DNA of 64,000 bases from Saccharibacillus endophyticus (GTDB lineage Bacteria; Bacillota; Bacilli; Paenibacillales; Paenibacillaceae). The position numbers and the translations under genes are program-made. Below the pieces are notes generated by a model. The model did not search any database. It saw only the letters and a program-made list of their open reading frames with translations, and was not told the origin of the DNA. Shown here piece after piece: positions 1-8,797 of the stretch. The DNA is taken from the NCBI RefSeq assembly GCF_013185185.1, contig NZ_JAAZWE010000005.1, forward strand, positions 372,001 through 436,000, given 5' to 3'. Position 1 is the stretch's first letter. Each line of letters begins with the position of its first letter.

Positions 1-1118
1 ATATCGCCCACAAAAAGGTCACTTGGCTTGAACTTTTTTATGACCTGATCTACGTCGCGGCGATCTCGATCACCGCGCATGTGCTGGTCCATTCCCACCA
101 TGGCGCCATTCAAGCCGGGACCGTTATCAAGTATTTCCTGATTTTCGTTCCGCTTTGGTGGGCTTGGACCGGATTTACCGTCTACGTCAACCGCTTCGGC
201 AAAGACGATACGGTACAGCGTGTCGCTTACTTCCTGCAGATGGCTTTCGTCATCGTCATGGCCGCCAGCATCAACGAAGACTTTGACGCTTATTACTTGG
301 CGTTCATGCTCGGTTACGTCGGCATCCGTCTGTCGACCGCATTGATGTACATACGCACCTGGCTGGAAAACGACGGCGAGCCGCGCCGTATCGCCCGCTA
401 TCTGGGACTGACGTTTCTCGGGGGCGCGCTGGTCAGCTTCTCTTCCGTCCTGATTCCGGGCGACGCCAAATTTTTCGTGCTGTACCTGGGCATCTTCGCG
501 GATATCCTGCTGCCGCTGCTGGCTCGCAAAAAGGTACTCAGCCACCTGCCGGTGCATCATCCGCATTTGCTCGAACGCTACGGACTGGCGACGATCATCC
601 TGCTCGGCGAGCTGATTCTGGTCATCGTCAACGGACTGCGCGAAGGTCATGTCGGCGTCGAATACATGATAGCTGCCGTACTCGGCTTCGCGACGACCGT
701 CTCGATCTGGTGGCATTACTTCGAATCGTCCGAACACATCGCGGAAGAAGATCGCAAAAGCTCGGGGCAATCGATTATTTACGGCCATCTGCTGACCTTC
801 CTGTCGCTGGGCCTGATCGCCAACGTGCTGCATTACGACTTCCACCAAGAACTGACGGTTCGCAACTTCGGCTGGTTGGCGCTGTCCGGTTTCACGTTGT
901 ACGTGATCTCGACCGCCGTCATTTTCCTGCCCGGCAAAAGTCGCCTACATATTCGGCAGACGCTGATCCGCACCGCGGTCTTTATCGCGGTCGCCGCAAT
1001 CGCGCTGCCGCTGCTGCCTTCGACGACGGCCATCTATGCCGCTCTGTTCCTTCTGTTCGCCGGATTTGCGCTGGCGGAAGGCATCGTTCGGAATCGAGGG
1101 AAAAGGTCGGTCGCTTAA
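1..1118 (+). CDS. Low temperature requirement protein A (LtrA) family membrane protein, 5' end outside window
   Basis: The frame is open from the first base, so the start codon lies upstream of the window. The visible N-terminus contains VTWLELFYDLIYVAAIS, the typical first helix motif of LtrA-family proteins, followed by about nine further hydrophobic segments and a short basic tail (RNRGKRSVA). LtrA proteins are polytopic inner-membrane proteins named from a Listeria low-temperature growth locus; their biochemical role is not established. A Met at position 81 could be mistaken for the start, but the conserved motif upstream of it is in the same frame. A bidirectional terminator follows at once. 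Family assignment is confident; function is unknown. Confidence 0.85.
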   Translation, partial: IAHKKVTWLELFYDLIYVAAISITAHVLVHSHHGAIQAGTVIKYFLIFVPLWWAWTGFTVYVNRFGKDDTVQRVAYFLQMAFVIVMAASINEDFDAYYLAFMLGYVGIRLSTALMYIRTWLENDGEPRRIARYLGLTFLGGALVSFSSVLIPGDAKFFVLYLGIFADILLPLLARKKVLSHLPVHHPHLLERYGLATIILLGELILVIVNGLREGHVGVEYMIAAVLGFATTVSIWWHYFESSEHIAEEDRKSSGQSIIYGHLLTFLSLGLIANVLHYDFHQELTVRNFGWLALSGFTLYVISTAVIFLPGKSRLHIRQTLIRTAVFIAVAAIALPLLPSTTAIYAALFLLFAGFALAEGIVRNRGKRSVA

Positions 1119-1148
1119 CAAGATCGCATCAATCGGAAAAAATCAACG

Positions 1149-1187
1149 AAAAAAAGGCCCGGTCGCTGAGACTTGGGCCTTTTTTTA
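1149..1187. terminator. Bidirectional rho-independent terminator
   Basis: AAAAAAGGCCC and GGGCCTTTTTTT form a stem with an A-run on the left and a T-run on the right. It therefore can end both the LtrA-like transcript (+) and the GH94 transcript (-), whose genes converge here. Confidence 0.85.
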
Positions 1188-1224
1188 TTAAAATCCGTCA
1201 CGTCCACGTTCTCGAGCGGACAAG

Positions 1225-3651
1225 CTATAGCGGCAGTTTCACCTCGACCGCATACGTCCCGCCTTCGGCAACGTCGCGGATCACGCCGCCTTCGATCCGC
1301 TCCCCGCCGACGTACACTTCCGTCTCGCTTACGCCGTCTTCCCGCTTGATCGCGATACGGAATTCCGCGCCCCGGAACGTCCGCGTCACGGAGACCTCGT
1401 TCCACTCCGCAGGAAGCTGCGGCGATACGCGCAGACCGTCCGGCGTTCCCTGAACCCCGAACAATCCGTCGATCAAGCAGCGGTACACCCACGGCACAGT
1501 GCCGGTGTTGAACAGCTGGCTGGAACGTCCCGCCGTTCGCGGGAATTGGCGGTACGCGCCCCGGTAATAGTTCGGAATGAATACCGGAAGCTGGCCGCGT
1601 TGACGAATGTCCGCTTCGTCCGCGCCCGGCAGCATTTTGCGCAGCAAACGGTAGGCGTTTTCCTTTTCCCCGACCGCGTACAGCGCATAGATATAAAACG
1701 CCGCCGCATGATTGTACACCGCGCCGTTTTCCGCCGAGCCCGGATGCTTCTGGGTCACGCGGCCGACGTCTTCGCGCATCGCGGTGTAAGACGGAGCCAG
1801 CTTTTCCACGCCGTACGGACTTTCGAGCTGCTCGGCGACCGAACGAATCAGCCGCTCTTTTTTATCCTCGTCCGCCGCGCCGCTGAGCAGCGACCAACCC
1901 TGCGGATTGATGAAGATGCGGCCTTCCTCGTCCGCGCTGATGCCGAACGGCACGCCGTCGTCGGTAATGCCGCGCGCGTACCAGTCGCCGTCCCACAGAT
2001 GGCGGTTGACCGCGCCGTTGATCTCTTCCGCCTGCTGGCGGTAATCCGCCGCTTCCGACGAACGTCCGCTGCGCTCGCAGATATCCGCCCAGACGAGGCA
2101 CGAATACGCCGTCGCGATGGTCAGCCAGCCGGATACGCCGCGTCCTTTGTAGCCGACCATGTTCATCGGATCGCACCAATCGCCTTGATTGATATAGTTC
2201 AATCCGCGCTCGTCGCGATCTCCGATCAGCCACTGCACGGCCAAGTCGATATGCTCGAATACCGTGCCGGACTTTTCCCCGCCGGCATACGTCACTTCTT
2301 CGTCCAGCAGCGCGTAATCGTTGGTCTCGTCGAGATACGTGATCAGGCAGACCGGCAGCCACACGCAGTGGTCGGTATGCGGCACCTGATTGATGTACTT
2401 CAGCTCGGCGCCTTCGTACAGCACGATGCCGTCCGGCATCGAACCGTCGGGACGCTGCTGCGACAAAGCGGTCAGAAACGCATTGCGCGTGCTGCGCGGA
2501 TCGATATAGCTCATGCCCATATGATCCTGCAAATAGTTGCGCGTCTGCGGGTCGGTCGACAATCGGTTGGTCACGCCGTGGTAATACATTTGGCGCGGCA
2601 GCCAATGGTTGACGAAGTTGTCGAGGTCTTTGTCCGGCGTGTCGATCGTCAGACTTCCGCGTCCTTCCGCCACGTAAGCCGCGTAGTCGCGGGCGGCCGC
2701 GTCGAAACCGTATTCGGAATACGCCTGATGTTCCTCCGATCCGCTCTCCGTACCCTCCCCGGTTCCTTTTTCCCCGTCAAAACCGAAATAGCGTTCCCGA
2801 ATATCCGCGATTTCCGCTTCGTCCTTCGCCGGCCCGAACACGAACCGATACTCCTGCTCCTCGCCCGCTTCCGGCTGGATGCGGTACTGCATGACGGCCG
2901 TCGGCATCTCGTAACGCGCGTCGCCGCAGGCAAGCGTGCCCGATTCCAACGCCGACGGACGCATGATGCCGCCTTCCCCTTCGAACGCCTCCTGGCTGAC
3001 TTCCCACGCCGACGGTTTCTTTTCCGCAAGCAGATACGTTTTGTCCTTGAGGGTTTTGATCTTCGGGTAATCCTGCACTTTCTGATACGGCGTGACCGCG
3101 GAGCAGACGATCGCCCCCAGCTCGTCGACATACTCGCCGGACTGGTTCATCCACGACATATAGCCGACGCTGAAATACGGATACAGGCTGATTTTGCGCT
3201 TGCGGCTCCCGGTGTTGGTCACCTTGATGCTCCACAGCTCGGCGGCATGGTCCCTCGGGAGCGTCAGCGTCATCTGTATGCGCAGATCCCAATGTCCCAA
3301 TGTCCAGACGATATCGTGCTTGCCCGCCGCGAACACGAATTTATCCGGCACTTGGCGGGTCGGTTCGTACGGGGCAGAAAATATGTAACCGCTCTCCTCA
3401 TCCTTAATAAAAAGAAAACGTCCCGGGTGATGCGCGTAATACGGCTGCTCCGGCTGCATGAACGTCTTGGCTTCCAGGTTGGGCGCGTACGAATATTTGG
3501 CGGGCTCGGGCTGCATGAACTGGGCGACGGCATAGCCGCGGCAGTTCATATGGATCATCATCTGATTATTCCACAGGAATCCGGACGCCTTCGGCAGCGC
3601 GGTCGGACTGGTCAACTCGTAGTACTGCTGGTCTTCGGTAGGTCTGATCAT
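1225..3651 (-). CDS. GH94 (glycosyltransferase 36-type) disaccharide phosphorylase
   Basis: This 808-residue protein has the GH94 layout: an N-terminal beta-sandwich (about 1-290), a linker and a long (alpha/alpha)6 barrel containing LSTDPQTRNYLQDHMG (about 364-379), RPDGSMPDGI (400-409) and QGDWCDPMN (489-497). The GDWxD motif carries the general-acid Asp of the family. GH94 enzymes cleave beta-linked disaccharides with phosphate, giving a sugar 1-phosphate in the cytoplasm. There is no signal peptide, which fits an intracellular enzyme. Substrate cannot be fixed from sequence: chitobiose, cellobiose and cellobionic acid phosphorylases are all possible. A low-complexity Glu/Gly patch lies at about 293-308. 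The gene is monocistronic; a cre-like site lies 50 bp upstream. Confidence 0.88.
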   Translation of the reverse strand: MIRPTEDQQYYELTSPTALPKASGFLWNNQMMIHMNCRGYAVAQFMQPEPAKYSYAPNLEAKTFMQPEQPYYAHHPGRFLFIKDEESGYIFSAPYEPTRQVPDKFVFAAGKHDIVWTLGHWDLRIQMTLTLPRDHAAELWSIKVTNTGSRKRKISLYPYFSVGYMSWMNQSGEYVDELGAIVCSAVTPYQKVQDYPKIKTLKDKTYLLAEKKPSAWEVSQEAFEGEGGIMRPSALESGTLACGDARYEMPTAVMQYRIQPEAGEEQEYRFVFGPAKDEAEIADIRERYFGFDGEKGTGEGTESGSEEHQAYSEYGFDAAARDYAAYVAEGRGSLTIDTPDKDLDNFVNHWLPRQMYYHGVTNRLSTDPQTRNYLQDHMGMSYIDPRSTRNAFLTALSQQRPDGSMPDGIVLYEGAELKYINQVPHTDHCVWLPVCLITYLDETNDYALLDEEVTYAGGEKSGTVFEHIDLAVQWLIGDRDERGLNYINQGDWCDPMNMVGYKGRGVSGWLTIATAYSCLVWADICERSGRSSEAADYRQQAEEINGAVNRHLWDGDWYARGITDDGVPFGISADEEGRIFINPQGWSLLSGAADEDKKERLIRSVAEQLESPYGVEKLAPSYTAMREDVGRVTQKHPGSAENGAVYNHAAAFYIYALYAVGEKENAYRLLRKMLPGADEADIRQRGQLPVFIPNYYRGAYRQFPRTAGRSSQLFNTGTVPWVYRCLIDGLFGVQGTPDGLRVSPQLPAEWNEVSVTRTFRGAEFRIAIKREDGVSETEVYVGGERIEGGVIRDVAEGGTYAVEVKLPL

Positions 3652-3701
3652 TGCGGAAAACTCCTCTTTTCGACAAAGATTAGCTGCGGCGCTACGGATT
3701 A

Positions 3702-3715
3702 CGCAAACGCTTTCG
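3702..3715. promoter_or_regulatory. Possible cre (CcpA) site upstream of the GH94 gene
   Basis: CGCAAACGCTTTCG (minus strand CGAAAGCGTTTGCG) resembles the catabolite-responsive consensus TGNAANCGNNNNCA but deviates at both ends. It lies 51 bp before the GH94 start. It could instead bind a LacI-family regulator. Confidence 0.35.
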
Positions 3716-4011
3716 GAAATGAATAGACGCAGCGGCGTTCATAGCGTTTATTATAAAGCAGTTGGCGAAACAAGTGGGCGAAGTTTGTAAAAAGCGTCAA
3801 GAAAAGTACGAATTCGGCTCGGGGCAAGGAGTAACCGATGAGGCACAGAGCCGGTTTTCGACACAGTTAAGGCGCTCGGCGAATACGAATTCGGCGGGGC
3901 GAAGCCGCTCTTCGTCGCGATCGACTCCGCCCCGCCGTAGCAAAAACAAACTCAAATCCAAAACCCATAAAACACACATCTAAAAACAAATCCAAACCCG
4001 AATCCAAAGCA

Positions 4012-4196
4012 AATGTTGCAGATGTCCATTATTTTCGCACCGGCAGCTGTTTTCACCTTCCGAATGTTGCAGATATCCATCCTTTTCGCGCAGTTAGGCC
4101 GTAAACCAGCCTTTCGGCACCGAAATGATGGACTCTCGCAACATTTCTATGCTGTTCCGCCTTTTTACTCGTCGATTGTTGGATTCTTGCAACATT
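4012..4196. repeat. Four-copy repeat: two direct pairs at 51-bp spacing, facing each other
   Basis: AATGTTGCAGATGTCCAT (4012) and AATGTTGCAGATATCCAT (4063) are direct copies 51 bp apart. Reverse-complement copies ATGGACTCTCGCAACATT (4128) and TTGGATTCTTGCAACATT (4179) are also exactly 51 bp apart. The array is thus a palindrome of tandem units. A related single copy (GGATTATTGCAACATT) lies at 41895-41910. The array begins 73 bp beyond the SelO stop codon. Confidence 0.75.
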
Positions 4197-4269
4197 CGTC
4201 AGACGCTCCGGCGGCTCCGCTCGCGTAAGCTCCGGCTCCCGCTTGGCGTCAAGCTCCTTTACTCCTCCC

Positions 4270-5946
4270 TCACGTCCCGCAGAACGTTCGGTACCCGTTG
4301 TCCGCCTCCGGCGGAAGCTGCGCGTATTCCGCCTGATCCGCGGAATGATCGTACGGCCGTGCCAGCACCGCCAGCAGGCGGTGCAGCGGGCCGTAATCGC
4401 CGCCCTGCGCGGCGGCCGCGAGCGCTTCTTCCACGCGATGATTGCGCGGAACGACCGCGGGATTGTGCGCGCGCATGCGCTCGCGCACCTCTTCCGGCGT
4501 ATCCGCCTGGCGTCCCAGGCGTTCCTGCCACCGCTCGCGCCAGACGCGATACTCGCCGCTGGCGAGCAGCGCGTCCGCGCCGGGGAACGCGGTCGGCCGT
4601 AAACCGCCGTCCGCTTCTTCTCCCGAAGCCCGCGCGGCTTCGTCCGCGCCCGACCCGCTTTCGCCGCCGAGGCCGGCAAAAGCCTCCTCCGCGTTGCCCG
4701 CCTCGTCGCCAGCCTGCGCGACGGCGTCCGCGCCGCCCGCTTCCGTCGGCGCGTCGAAGGTCAACCCCACGAACGTATTGCTGTAATCGGCCCGGAACGC
4801 CTTCATCAGATCCAGCAGATCGGCGACCAGCTTCTCGTCTTCTTCTTCGCGGCCGGACAGGCCGAGCTTGGCCCGCATGCCGTCGAACCAGATGTTCAGA
4901 TACAGGCGTTCAAATCCCGCCAGCGTCTGTTCCGCGATCTCCATGCCGCGATCCGCGTCCTCGTCGAACAGCGGAATTAACGTCTCCGCCAAGCGCGACA
5001 GGTTCCACAGCGTGATATACGGCTGGTTGCCGTACGCGTAACGGCCTCCGGTGTCGATCGAACTGAACACCGTCGCCGGATCGTAAGCATCCATAAAGGC
5101 GCACGGCCCGTAATCGATCGTCTCGCCGCTGATTGCCACATTGTCGGTATTCATGACGCCGTGAATAAAACCGACCAGCATCCAATTCGCTACAAGCTCG
5201 GCCTGACGTTCCACCACGCCTCGCAGGAAGCGGGCATAACGGGCTCCGTTTGCAGCCGAAGGTTCTTCCCCCGCTTCGTCAAGCTCCGGATAATGCCGCG
5301 CGATCGCGTAATCCGCGAGCTCGCGCAGCGCGTCCACCCCGCCCCACTGCAGCGCGTATTGGAACGTGCCCACGCGCAGATGGCTGGCCGCGACGCGGGT
5401 CAATACCGCTCCCGGCAGCGGCGTCTCGCGCCGGATCTGCTCCCCGGTCGTCGCGACGGCCAAACTGCGCGTGGTCGGAATGCCCAAGCCGTACATGGCT
5501 TCGCTGATGATATACTCCCGCAGCATCGGGCCGAGCGCGGCGCGTCCGTCTCCTCCGCGCGAAAACGGCGTGCGCCCCGAACCTTTGAGCTGGATATCCA
5601 CCCGCCGGCCGGAAGGCGTCAAATGTTCGCCGAGCAGCACCGCGCGCCCGTCGCCAAGTCGGTTGAAATTGCCGAACTGATGCCCCGCATAAGCTTGCGC
5701 GATCGGCTTCGCGCCTTCCGGCAGTTTGTTTCCGGCAAATACCGCCGCCGCTTCGGGAGTATGCAGCCATTCGATGTCCACTCCCAGCTCCGCGGCTAAT
5801 TTTTCGTTCAGAATAACGGCTTTCGGCTCCGCCACGGGTACGGGCGGAAGCGAGCTGTAGAACACTTCGGGCAAACGGGCGTAACTATGATCGAAATTCC
5901 ATCCGGCGGATACGCCGGACGAACCTTTTTCAGACGATTCAGACAT
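4270..5946 (-). CDS. selO: SelO/YdiU protein AMPylase (pseudokinase-fold adenylyltransferase)
   Basis: The 558-residue product matches the SelO (UPF0061) family, which transfers AMP from ATP to protein Ser/Thr/Tyr and is linked to redox stress responses. Visible motifs are QAYAGHQFGNF (84-94), GDGRAVLLGE (98-107), QLKGSGRTPFSR (119-130), MNTDN (265-269, catalytic Asp268) and IDYGP (277-281, Mg-binding Asp278). It ends in FCGT: Cys556 occupies the site where animal SelO has selenocysteine. An Ala/Glu/Gly-rich stretch (about 401-450) looks like an added disordered loop. The ATG at 5946 was chosen because AAGGAGG lies 8 nt upstream; an in-frame ATG 26 codons earlier has no such site. Confidence 0.93.
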   Translation of the reverse strand: MSESSEKGSSGVSAGWNFDHSYARLPEVFYSSLPPVPVAEPKAVILNEKLAAELGVDIEWLHTPEAAAVFAGNKLPEGAKPIAQAYAGHQFGNFNRLGDGRAVLLGEHLTPSGRRVDIQLKGSGRTPFSRGGDGRAALGPMLREYIISEAMYGLGIPTTRSLAVATTGEQIRRETPLPGAVLTRVAASHLRVGTFQYALQWGGVDALRELADYAIARHYPELDEAGEEPSAANGARYARFLRGVVERQAELVANWMLVGFIHGVMNTDNVAISGETIDYGPCAFMDAYDPATVFSSIDTGGRYAYGNQPYITLWNLSRLAETLIPLFDEDADRGMEIAEQTLAGFERLYLNIWFDGMRAKLGLSGREEEDEKLVADLLDLMKAFRADYSNTFVGLTFDAPTEAGGADAVAQAGDEAGNAEEAFAGLGGESGSGADEAARASGEEADGGLRPTAFPGADALLASGEYRVWRERWQERLGRQADTPEEVRERMRAHNPAVVPRNHRVEEALAAAAQGGDYGPLHRLLAVLARPYDHSADQAEYAQLPPEADNGYRTFCGT

Positions 5947-6050
5947 CAGGCAAGCCTCCTTGTTCAAAATGTTCCTCTCCCTTAGAGTAGAGGAGAACGA
6001 GAGCGATTTCCAGTTTGGCAACATTCGCGTGACTTTAGGAGGAGAACAAG

Positions 6051-6764
6051 TTGGAAGGAAATCTTCTGATTATCGAGGACGATGCAGGGATCAGCGACAT
6101 GATCGCCGATTATATGAAGAAAGAAGGCTACCGTTCCACCGTCGTCCGCGAAGGCAGCAGCGCATTGGACGTCTTCCGAGCCGACCGTTACGATCTGGTG
6201 CTGCTCGACCTGATGCTGCCCGGAATCGGCGGCATGGACGTGCTTCAGCAGCTTCGGGGCGTCAGCCGCGTACCGATCCTGATCGTGTCGGCCAAAGACA
6301 ACGAAGTCGAGAAAGCGCTCGGGCTGCGGTTCGGCGCCGATGATTACATCGCCAAGCCTTTTTCCCTGATCGAACTGTCGGCCCGCATTCAAGCTTCGAT
6401 CCGCCGGGCCACGCAATATTCGATCCCGGAAGGACAAACGAGCGCGCCGCAAGCCGAACCGCAACTGCTGACCCTAGGCGATCTCGTCGTGGACCCGGAC
6501 AACTTCATCGTACGCAAGCGCGGCGAAGAAGTACGTTTGACGGCCAAAGAATTTCAAATTCTCAAACTGATGCTTCAGCACCCTTCCCGCGTCTATACGA
6601 AGGCCATGTTATACGAGCAGGTATGGAACGAAGAATATTACAACGACGATAACGCGATCAACGTCCATATGCGCAGGCTGCGCGAGAAGATCGAAGACGA
6701 TCCGTCGAATCCCCGCTATATCGTCACGCTGTGGGGCATCGGCTACCGGCTGGGTGAACGGTAA
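6051..6764 (+). CDS. OmpR-family response regulator
   Basis: 237 residues. The receiver domain (about 4-115) has the acidic pair D10-D11, the phospho-acceptor Asp53 in LVLLDLMLP, and the conserved Lys in DDYIAKPF. A C-terminal winged helix (about 140-235) with YNDDNAINVHMRRLREKIE follows. The start is a TTG preceded by AGGAGGAGAACAAG. Its stop codon overlaps the kinase start by one base (TAATG), so the two are translationally coupled. The downstream ABC transporter is the probable target, as in bacitracin or lantibiotic detoxification modules; this is inferred from neighbourhood. Confidence 0.92.
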   Translation: MEGNLLIIEDDAGISDMIADYMKKEGYRSTVVREGSSALDVFRADRYDLVLLDLMLPGIGGMDVLQQLRGVSRVPILIVSAKDNEVEKALGLRFGADDYIAKPFSLIELSARIQASIRRATQYSIPEGQTSAPQAEPQLLTLGDLVVDPDNFIVRKRGEEVRLTAKEFQILKLMLQHPSRVYTKAMLYEQVWNEEYYNDDNAINVHMRRLREKIEDDPSNPRYIVTLWGIGYRLGER

Positions 6765-7753
6765 TGGCGGAATTATGGTGGATCGGCCTGCTTCCTGCCG
6801 GGGTGCTGCTTGCGCTGTATATCGGGGAAAAACTGCGCGTCCGCAAGCTGCGGCGCGACTTGGCCTACATGAACGAAAAGCTGCCGGCGTTCACGGCTTC
6901 CGAGCATATGCCGGGACGCGAGCGCTTGCTTGTCGTGACCGGTGAACCGGAACTGCGGGAACTGCTGCAAAACATCAACCTGCTGCTGGATCGGGCGGCG
7001 GAGTCGGCATCCGGTTACGTCCGCACCGAACAGGCCATGCGCCGCATGCTGTCCAACGTGTCCCACGATCTCAAGACCCCGCTGACCGTCGTGATGGGCT
7101 ACGCCGAAGTGTTGGATCGCAGCCCCGAGCTGACCGATGCGGAGCGGCGCGACATGCTGGGCAAAGTGTACCGCAAAACGGTCGAGGTGCATGAGCGCAT
7201 CAACGCCTTTTTCGATCTGTCCAAGCTGGAGTCCGACGATTACGATCTGCCGCTGTCCCCGGTCGATGCCGCCGAAGCCTGCCGCCAGCGGATCCTCGGC
7301 TATTTCGACCTGCTCGCGGATCGAGGCATCGAAGTGCAGCTTGATCTGCCGCCGAAGCCTGCCTGGATCTACGCCAACGCCGACGCGCTCGACCGCATTT
7401 TGGACAATCTGCTCTCCAACGCGGTCCGCTACGGCGCGGACGGCGGTTATCTGGGATTACGGCTAGCTTCTTCGGAAAACAGCGTGATCATCGAAGTCAT
7501 CGACCGGGGCAAAGGCATTCCGGCGTCCGAACAGCTTCGGGTATTCGAACGCATGTATACGCTGGAAGATTCCCGCAACCGCGGTTTTCAGGGCAGCGGT
7601 CTGGGCCTTGCGATCGTCAAGCGACTGACGGAACGGATGGACGGCACGGTCACCTTAACGAGCGAACCGGGCATTCGGACTTGCTTTACGCTTGTTTTCC
7701 CGGCTTCCTCTTATATTCCGCCAAGCGCAAGCCGCATAGCCGTGCCGGAATAA
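6764..7753 (+). CDS. Sensor histidine kinase with minimal sensor region
   Basis: 329 residues. There is one hydrophobic segment at 5-20, then a short juxtamembrane stretch, a dimerisation domain with phospho-acceptor His101 in NVSHDLKTPLTVVMGYAEV, and an ATPase domain with the N box (DNLLSNAVRYGADG), G1 box (DRGKGIPASE) and G2 box (GSGLGLAIVKRLTERM). No extracellular loop is visible, so the kinase cannot bind an external ligand by itself. This resembles kinases that read the state of a partner ABC transporter. It is encoded directly after its regulator and 99 bp before the ABC ATPase. Confidence 0.9.
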   Translation: MAELWWIGLLPAGVLLALYIGEKLRVRKLRRDLAYMNEKLPAFTASEHMPGRERLLVVTGEPELRELLQNINLLLDRAAESASGYVRTEQAMRRMLSNVSHDLKTPLTVVMGYAEVLDRSPELTDAERRDMLGKVYRKTVEVHERINAFFDLSKLESDDYDLPLSPVDAAEACRQRILGYFDLLADRGIEVQLDLPPKPAWIYANADALDRILDNLLSNAVRYGADGGYLGLRLASSENSVIIEVIDRGKGIPASEQLRVFERMYTLEDSRNRGFQGSGLGLAIVKRLTERMDGTVTLTSEPGIRTCFTLVFPASSYIPPSASRIAVPE

Positions 7754-7852
7754 CGACGTAAGAAATAAGTAAGAATCGCGACAGGGAAAAGACAGCCCCG
7801 CCCGATAACATGAAGACATGAAGAAAACAAACGACAAGGAGTGAGCAAGGTT

Positions 7853-8797
7853 ATGACGTACACCATACGCACGCAAATGCTCAGCAAAAGTTATCGGTCG
7901 GCGGATGTCGTGTCCAATGTCGGAATGACGGTAAAACGGGGCGAAATCTATGGGTTCCTGGGACCGAACGGAGCGGGCAAATCGACCGTGATGAAAATGC
8001 TGCTGGGACTGGTTCGACCGACGGGCGGCGAGATCGAATTGTTCGGCGAAAAACTGGTTCCCGGCCGCAACGAACACCTGAAACGAATCGGCCATCTGAT
8101 CGAGACGCCTGCCTTTTACGACCGCATGACGGCCCGGGAAAATCTGGAGCTGCATGCCGAATACATGGGCTATCACGGCAAAGGAGCGATCGACGAAGCA
8201 ATGCGCATGGTGCAGCTCGTCGGAACGGACCGCAAGCCGGTCAAGCAGTTCTCGCTCGGCATGAAGCAGCGTCTGGCGATTGCCCGCGCGATCTCGACCC
8301 GTCCCGAACTGCTGCTGCTCGACGAGCCGATCAACGGGCTGGACCCGGAAGGCATTCAGTCGATGCGCGGATTGTTCCGCAGGCTGCGCGACGAATGGGG
8401 CATCTCGATCCTGATCTCCAGCCATTTGCTGTCCGAGATCGAGCAGATCGCCGACACGATCGGGGTGATCAACGACGGACGATTGCTGCGCGAAGTGTCG
8501 CTGGACGACGTGCGGACATCGACGACCGCTTTCGTGGAAATTTCGACGCCGAACGTGGCATTGGCCGCTTACGTATTGACCGAAAAGCTGGGACTGGATC
8601 AATTCAAGCAGATGGACGATCATACGCTGCGCGTCTACGACAATCAGGTTTCGCAGGAGACGTTGTCGAAAACGCTCATTTTGAACGACGTGTCCATCGA
8701 GTCGATCAACCGCCGTCACCATTCGCTGGAAGAATACTTTTTCGATATGATCAAAGGAGGCGACGAACATGCTGCATCTCGTCAAGCTGGAGCTTAA
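7853..8797 (+). CDS. ABC transporter ATP-binding protein (BcrA/antibiotic-exporter type)
   Basis: 314 residues. Walker A GPNGAGKST, Q-loop region, signature FSLGMKQRLAIARA, Walker B LLLLDEP, D-loop NGLDPEG and H-loop SSHLLSEIEQ are all intact, and a C-terminal accessory region of about 90 residues follows, as in BcrA-like ATPases. I placed the start at the ATG at 7853, with AAGGAG 11 nt upstream; a GTG at 7841 overlaps that Shine-Dalgarno sequence and is less likely. The permease gene overlaps its end by 29 bp, so the two subunits are coupled. Confidence 0.9.
   Translation: MTYTIRTQMLSKSYRSADVVSNVGMTVKRGEIYGFLGPNGAGKSTVMKMLLGLVRPTGGEIELFGEKLVPGRNEHLKRIGHLIETPAFYDRMTARENLELHAEYMGYHGKGAIDEAMRMVQLVGTDRKPVKQFSLGMKQRLAIARAISTRPELLLLDEPINGLDPEGIQSMRGLFRRLRDEWGISILISSHLLSEIEQIADTIGVINDGRLLREVSLDDVRTSTTAFVEISTPNVALAAYVLTEKLGLDQFKQMDDHTLRVYDNQVSQETLSKTLILNDVSIESINRRHHSLEEYFFDMIKGGDEHAASRQAGA

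Larger units (their letters stand above)
3652..4269. other. 618-bp intergenic region between SelO and the GH94 gene
   Basis: No convincing gene. It holds the GH94 promoter region with the cre-like site, a GC-rich hairpin (GGCGGGGC at 3893-3900 with GCCCCGCC at 3929-3936), an AT-rich stretch (3950-4010), and the four-copy repeat at 4012-4196. Short open frames here have no ribosome-binding site. Confidence 0.6.

Noticed and set aside
1546..3726. A 726-codon open frame on the + strand
   Set aside because: It lies wholly antisense to the GH94 gene, is rich in Arg/His/Ala/Val as expected for a GC-rich shadow frame, and has no family motif.
3762..3983. Small + strand ORF (starts MAKQVGEV)
   Set aside because: No Shine-Dalgarno sequence, low-complexity Arg/Ser/Lys end, located in the GH94 upstream region.
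7841..7852. GTG start for the ABC ATPase
   Set aside because: The GTG overlaps the AAGGAG ribosome-binding site; the ATG at 7853 fits better.
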